The notes below the pieces were generated by a model, which had not been told where the DNA came from, did no database searches, and saw only the letters and a program-made list of their open reading frames with translations. Position numbers and translations under genes: made by a program. Positions 60,112 through 64,000 of a stretch of 64,000 nt of DNA are shown here, piece after piece (the stretch's first letter is position 1; every line of letters starts with the position of its first letter). The stretch is taken from assembly GCA_922989275.2 (NCBI GenBank), contig OV277863.1, positions 51,628,999 through 51,692,998 on the forward strand, in the 5' to 3' direction. The stretch comes from Gari tellinella. Its lineage: Eukaryota > Mollusca > Bivalvia > Cardiida > Psammobiidae.

Positions 60112-60153
60112 GTCTCTATTTTGCTCCTCAATAGAGACACCCTTTAGTTTAAA
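60112..60153 (-). promoter_or_regulatory. -1 ribosomal frameshift signal between gag and pol
   Basis: On the reverse strand the gag frame ends CCT TTA AAC TAA. T-TTA-AAC is a classical slippery heptamer (60147-60153). After an 8-base spacer comes a perfect 9-bp hairpin, GTCTCTATT-GAGGAGCAA-AATAGAGAC (60112-60138). Slipping back one base gives TTT AAA CTA AAG, which stays open into the protease. This fits production of a Gag-Pol fusion by -1 frameshifting. Confidence 0.85.
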
Positions 60154-62822
60154 GGTTTCTCCTTAGTTTCGCCTTTCTGTTTTTCATTTACGTCTTCATT
60201 TGTTGTACCTTTCTGGTTATCAAAGCGATCTGAAGACCTTCTCTGATCTTCCGCTTTGTTTCTCTCTTGATAATTTCCTCTATATCTATTCCTATTGTAA
60301 CTTCCTCTTCTCCAGTTACCTCTGTATGAGTTTCCTCCTCTATTGTAATGCCCTCTATCTTGGGACTTTGCACTATCGTTACCTTGTTGGGTCAGCTGAG
60401 TGTTAGACATTTTCTCTTCAAGCTGTTTCATTCTATCAAGCAATGTCTTCATCATCGACATTTGCTCTGAATTATCAGATCTTTGCTCAGATCTTTGCTG
60501 AGAGGTTACCTGTTTGGGATCTGATTTCTCACTATCTCTGGAGTTATTCATCTCCTTTTCTTCAATTCTCACTTTCCTTCTTAGTGTTTCGAAGTCTTTT
60601 TCTATCTCATAGAATACTCTTGTTGCATTCTTGAGTTGTTCATTCTTAATATGTCTCCAGAACCTATTTCTGAGCATTTCATCCGACTGTTCTCTCTTAA
60701 CTTGGCCTTTCTTGATGGCTGTATTCAGAATGCTTTCTACTCTCACGCCCCAACCAGCAACATTTTCGCCATCTTTCTGTTTGGCATTATAAAACTCTGC
60801 TAAAACTGATTCACCAGTTCTGATGTTGCCATAAATATTTTCCAGTTTTGTAATGAGGCATCTTGTAGAAGCTTTTGTTTCCATGTTTAGAAGAACTTTT
60901 CTGGTATTTTCAGTCAGTGAATTTCTCACTTCTTGTCTGATGATGTCTTCATGGTAAAGACCAGACTCAAGAATAACCTCAACTTCAATTTTCCATTCCT
61001 CAAAGGTATCTTCTGTGAGTTTAGGAATAGTTGGTTTCTTAAAAGATAAACACTTTTCAGAAGTCTTTGTATCTTTCTCGTGAGACTTTTGCTTCTTTAT
61101 CTCTTGATCTGTTTTCTTCTTTTCATGTTTTGGTTTCTTATTTTCTTGATTTAACTTTCTATGCTTGTCATCTGACTTATGTTCTTCAACACTTTGATAG
61201 GACTTTTCAAGTGACTCTAATGTACATTCTTTCTCTTGAAGACTCTCTGTCAACAATCTTTCCTGTTCCTTCAGTTTCATTATTCTTTCCTCTTTCAACT
61301 CCTGCTCTCTTAATCTCTGTGCTTCTTTATCTTTCTTTGACTTTGCTGAATCAATTTTCAGTGCCAAGGACTGTTCTTTCTTCCTTAATCGTTCTATTTT
61401 TTCGACTAGTTTCCGCTCAAAACAGCCATCATGCTCTTTCTTAATGTTCTTTATACATGGGAGTGGTGGTAGAATTCTATTATTTCCCTTCTGTATTCGC
61501 TTTGTTTCCCCTGATTCTCCAAAGACTTCAGGAACTTCAGCTTTCACTTTACTTTCTTCTTGAAGTTTCTTAAATTTTTCATTAATCCAGGTCAAGTTTC
61601 TTTTGAGTAGTTTATCTTGCTCCTTTTCTTCGTCATTATCTGTACTCGAGTCTAAAGGGTCTCCAATCCTTGAAAAAATCGTGTCATGCTCTATTGAGCT
61701 AATACTGCCAGGTCTTGATTTGCTCTTTATCTGACTCGTATCAAGCGCATGTAGCGTTCTTTGCTTTTCTACAGCTTTGCATGCTGCATCTATCTCCTCA
61801 CTTTGTCTAATGTACCTTCTCTCTATCTCATTACCCAATTTCAATTTCTGTTCTAACTCTATCTGTCCTTGATCCAGATATCTAAGTTGCTGGTATCTCT
61901 CATATGCACGTTTGTCTAAATCTTCTATTTGTTTCTTCTTCTTTATTTCAAGACTCATCACTTCTCTCTCAATATCTAGCAATTTCTGCCTTTCTCTTAC
62001 AATCATTTCCATTTCTGCTTCCTGCAGTCTCTGATGCATATCTTGCATTCTGCTAGTTTCTTTGTCTGCTTTTCTAGCCCTAAAACTAGTGTCTTTCTTC
62101 TGTTCCGTTTCCACGGCAAAAACACTATCATTCAGGGAATACTGCTTTCTATCAGCTTTCTTTATACTTTCTATGCTGCTTTCATTGAAAGAATTTTGCT
62201 TTCTATCAGCTTTCTTTTTGCTTTCTATGCTGCTTTCTTTGAGAGAATGCTGCTTTCTATCAGCTACCATCGAACTTTCTATTTGACTTCCTAACTGCTT
62301 TCTAGTAACATCTCCTAAGCTTTCTAAGCTGCTTTCTAATTGCGACAGACTTTCTTCCTGTACACTTGCTGCTTTCTCAACACTCTGTTGTATAGATCCA
62401 GATTTACTATGTCTGTGTAAATCTACACTGTTCTCCGTTTCACTCATCTGCAAAGCAATGCTCTTTTCTAATAAGACATGCTTATCTCCTTTTTCAACAG
62501 CTTCCGTTTCCTTCTGTAGCTCCAATTCAATTCTCCTTTCTTCTCTCCTTCTCTCCTTCTCTAATCTTATATGTTCCTCTTCCTCCTTCTCTCTATCTAT
62601 AGCCTGCTGCCTGAGCTCCAATCCAATTCTCCTTTCTTCTTTCTTTCTCTCATTCTCTAACCATATTTGTTCCTGTTCCTCTCTCTTTCTATCTCTATCC
62701 TGCCTCCTAAGCTCTCTTTCAGAAAGGCTTTTGTCCAAGACTGTCCTTGAGCTTTCAAGCTTTTGATCAATTTTCTCGGTCTCTAACCTTTGAAGCTCCT
62801 CTGGTGGTATATATTTAGCCAT
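60144..62822 (-). CDS. gag: Gag with long coiled coil and PNMA-like capsid region
   Basis: The first ATG is at 62822 (an upstream in-frame GTG at 62828 is a less likely start); about 892 residues. Residues about 10-580 are highly charged and rich in E, K, R and Q: probable coiled coil, including a short repeated SIESKKKADRKQ-type block (about 200-235). Residues about 595-760 (KKPTIPKLTEDTFEEWKIEV and onwards) resemble the capsid of PNMA/Gypsy Gag proteins. The tail is rich in RG, NR and RGNY instead of CCHC zinc knuckles. It ends at the frameshift site. Gag forms the particle and binds RNA. Confidence 0.85.
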   Translation of the reverse strand: MAKYIPPEELQRLETEKIDQKLESSRTVLDKSLSERELRRQDRDRKREEQEQIWLENERKKEERRIGLELRQQAIDREKEEEEHIRLEKERRREERRIELELQKETEAVEKGDKHVLLEKSIALQMSETENSVDLHRHSKSGSIQQSVEKAASVQEESLSQLESSLESLGDVTRKQLGSQIESSMVADRKQHSLKESSIESKKKADRKQNSFNESSIESIKKADRKQYSLNDSVFAVETEQKKDTSFRARKADKETSRMQDMHQRLQEAEMEMIVRERQKLLDIEREVMSLEIKKKKQIEDLDKRAYERYQQLRYLDQGQIELEQKLKLGNEIERRYIRQSEEIDAACKAVEKQRTLHALDTSQIKSKSRPGSISSIEHDTIFSRIGDPLDSSTDNDEEKEQDKLLKRNLTWINEKFKKLQEESKVKAEVPEVFGESGETKRIQKGNNRILPPLPCIKNIKKEHDGCFERKLVEKIERLRKKEQSLALKIDSAKSKKDKEAQRLREQELKEERIMKLKEQERLLTESLQEKECTLESLEKSYQSVEEHKSDDKHRKLNQENKKPKHEKKKTDQEIKKQKSHEKDTKTSEKCLSFKKPTIPKLTEDTFEEWKIEVEVILESGLYHEDIIRQEVRNSLTENTRKVLLNMETKASTRCLITKLENIYGNIRTGESVLAEFYNAKQKDGENVAGWGVRVESILNTAIKKGQVKREQSDEMLRNRFWRHIKNEQLKNATRVFYEIEKDFETLRRKVRIEEKEMNNSRDSEKSDPKQVTSQQRSEQRSDNSEQMSMMKTLLDRMKQLEEKMSNTQLTQQGNDSAKSQDRGHYNRGGNSYRGNWRRGSYNRNRYRGNYQERNKAEDQRRSSDRFDNQKGTTNEDVNEKQKGETKEKPLN

Positions 62823-64000
62823 TTTCACCTTATACTTGTATTTTATGAATAATATGTAGATCTATGCACAAACCGAGTGCCACGTTTAATTGAATTGGTG
62901 TAGTCAAACAGTATGACACGTTAGGTAAGTATGATTGTACAGTATAACACTTTGTATGTGAAACGTTGTCAGCACAATATATTATGTTTATCTGTTTGTG
63001 TAAATGTACATGTGTTAATGATCAGGTAACGAACTGTAGTGAGTGCAATCATTTAAATAGGTATAGCACACCGCTATCACAATTTCTCTTTACAAAACAC
63101 CTTGCACAGAAATAAACAAAATCAGTTTCAATTCAAAACACACCACGCCGTATATTTCAATATGACAAAAAAAATATTTTGTTCCTAGCAGGGTTTGAAC
63201 TGGGTCCGCTACGCTCGAAATCGGAAAAGTCTAACACTCTCCTAACTGAGCTACACTACAGGTACATATGGGCAATTTAACGCGTCAGCGATAAAAGCGA
63301 AAGGTTTCTCGCGGCGCATGCGCAGTTTCCAAAAAACACGATAACCTATCTGTATCCAAACTAATTGAATTCGCGAGCGCTGAAGTGTTACAAATTTTAC
63401 CAATAATCTTTAATTGGTAAAATGAATAAACGATATTTTGCAAACAACGCGAACAGATAACGTATTTGAATAAAAACTTATTCAAATGTTACTATCTGTT
63501 ATGTGAGAGACAAAAATAATACACGTGCTAGCTTTACCAATTTCCCCCCCCCCCCCCCAAAAAATAAACAACCAGTAATTTATCGTAGAAAAACAATAGT
63601 CTATCTATGATAAATATATAACACGATGTTTAACTGCAATACAGTTATGCACCTTGTTAAATATAGTCAAAATAATACAGCTGACACAGGATCCAAACTG
63701 ATAAGTATAGGCCTAAAGGTTATGTCTATGTAAACACTATGACGTAGGTCAAAGGTCATATAAATAAATTAACGGAGGTCTGTGGCTTGGCCAGGTAAAA
63801 TCCAATACACACTTAGTAATGTACAGACCGTTAGCATGAAAATCACGTGCAATAGGGAAAAATGTACTTTACAAATTAGTAAACATTGGTTAGAGTGCTG
63901 TGTAGATCAGATTACTCTGTGAAGCTGAAAATTTATCAAATTTGGAGAAAATAAGAACTAATGGACGCAGCGCATAAATTGAAATTGGATGAAATGTAAA
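62823..64000. other. Gypsy leader region and sequence to the window edge
   Basis: No match to the candidate 3' LTR was found here, so the 5' LTR probably lies beyond 64000 or is missing. A C run lies at 63545. A short reverse ORF (63285-63485) has no recognisable domain. Confidence 0.4.
63187..63256 (-). repeat. tRNA-like sequence, not a functional tRNA
   Basis: On the reverse strand: A-box-like TAGCTCAGTTAGGAGAG and B-box-like AGTTCAAACCC at tRNA spacing. The anticodon and T stems do not pair properly, so it is a tRNA-derived repeat or pseudo-tRNA. Confidence 0.45.

Noticed and set aside
56364..62766. Plus-strand ORFs opposite the Gypsy gag and pol
   Set aside because: Antisense shadows; the reverse strand holds all recognisable domains.
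63187..63256. tRNA gene
   Set aside because: A and B boxes are present, but anticodon and T stems do not pair; treated as a tRNA-derived repeat.
62823..64000. 5' LTR of the Gypsy element within the window
   Set aside because: No stretch here matches the candidate 3' LTR at 55300-55636 in the same orientation.

Overview
The window is animal nuclear DNA, most likely from a bivalve mollusc. It is AT-rich, has spliced genes with GT-AG introns, carries a SINE at about 1.27-1.54 kb of the type known from bivalves, and is saturated with short inverted-repeat transposons (MITEs), LINEs and LTR elements. Nothing looks prokaryotic. Most short ORFs on both strands are shadows of repeats.

One host gene is recognisable: a tetraspanin on the + strand. 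Eight coding exons with consistent phases lie at 15877-15933, 17802-18032, 18758-18832, 19651-19755, 24521-24612, 27278-27392, 29969-30052 and 48390-48451. Together they encode four membrane segments and a six-cysteine large loop. The last exon or exons were not found. The introns are full of MITEs, several of which end 12-55 bases before a splice acceptor.

From 1 to about 30.3 kb the background is a nested MITE landscape. Family A (TA target, about 245 bp) has 23 full or partial copies. Families C and D (TA target) and B, H and I (TTAA target) are also present. Several families with different ends carry the same kind of central hairpin.

From 30681 to 46501 lies a 15.8-kb element inserted in the last visible tetraspanin intron. 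It has a perfect 9-base target duplication and inverted arms of 2.0-2.6 kb built from GTCGAA/TTCGAC satellite repeats, a foldback/Rehavkus-like architecture. Its interior holds a second, older pair of inverted repeats (about 35.2 and 40.8 kb). These enclose the broken remains of a cysteine-rich protein that resembles a widespread uncharacterised metazoan family, plus a SINE and a reverse-strand LINE tail.

From 49.7 to 55 kb is a LINE (ORF1, then endonuclease/RT ORF2). A very young LTR element that encodes only Gag is inserted in its ORF2. From about 55.3 kb to the right edge is a large reverse-strand Gypsy-type LTR retrotransposon with a PNMA-like Gag and a complete Pol. They are joined by a textbook -1 frameshift signal (slippery heptamer, spacer, hairpin). 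Its upstream LTR was not found and is probably outside the window.
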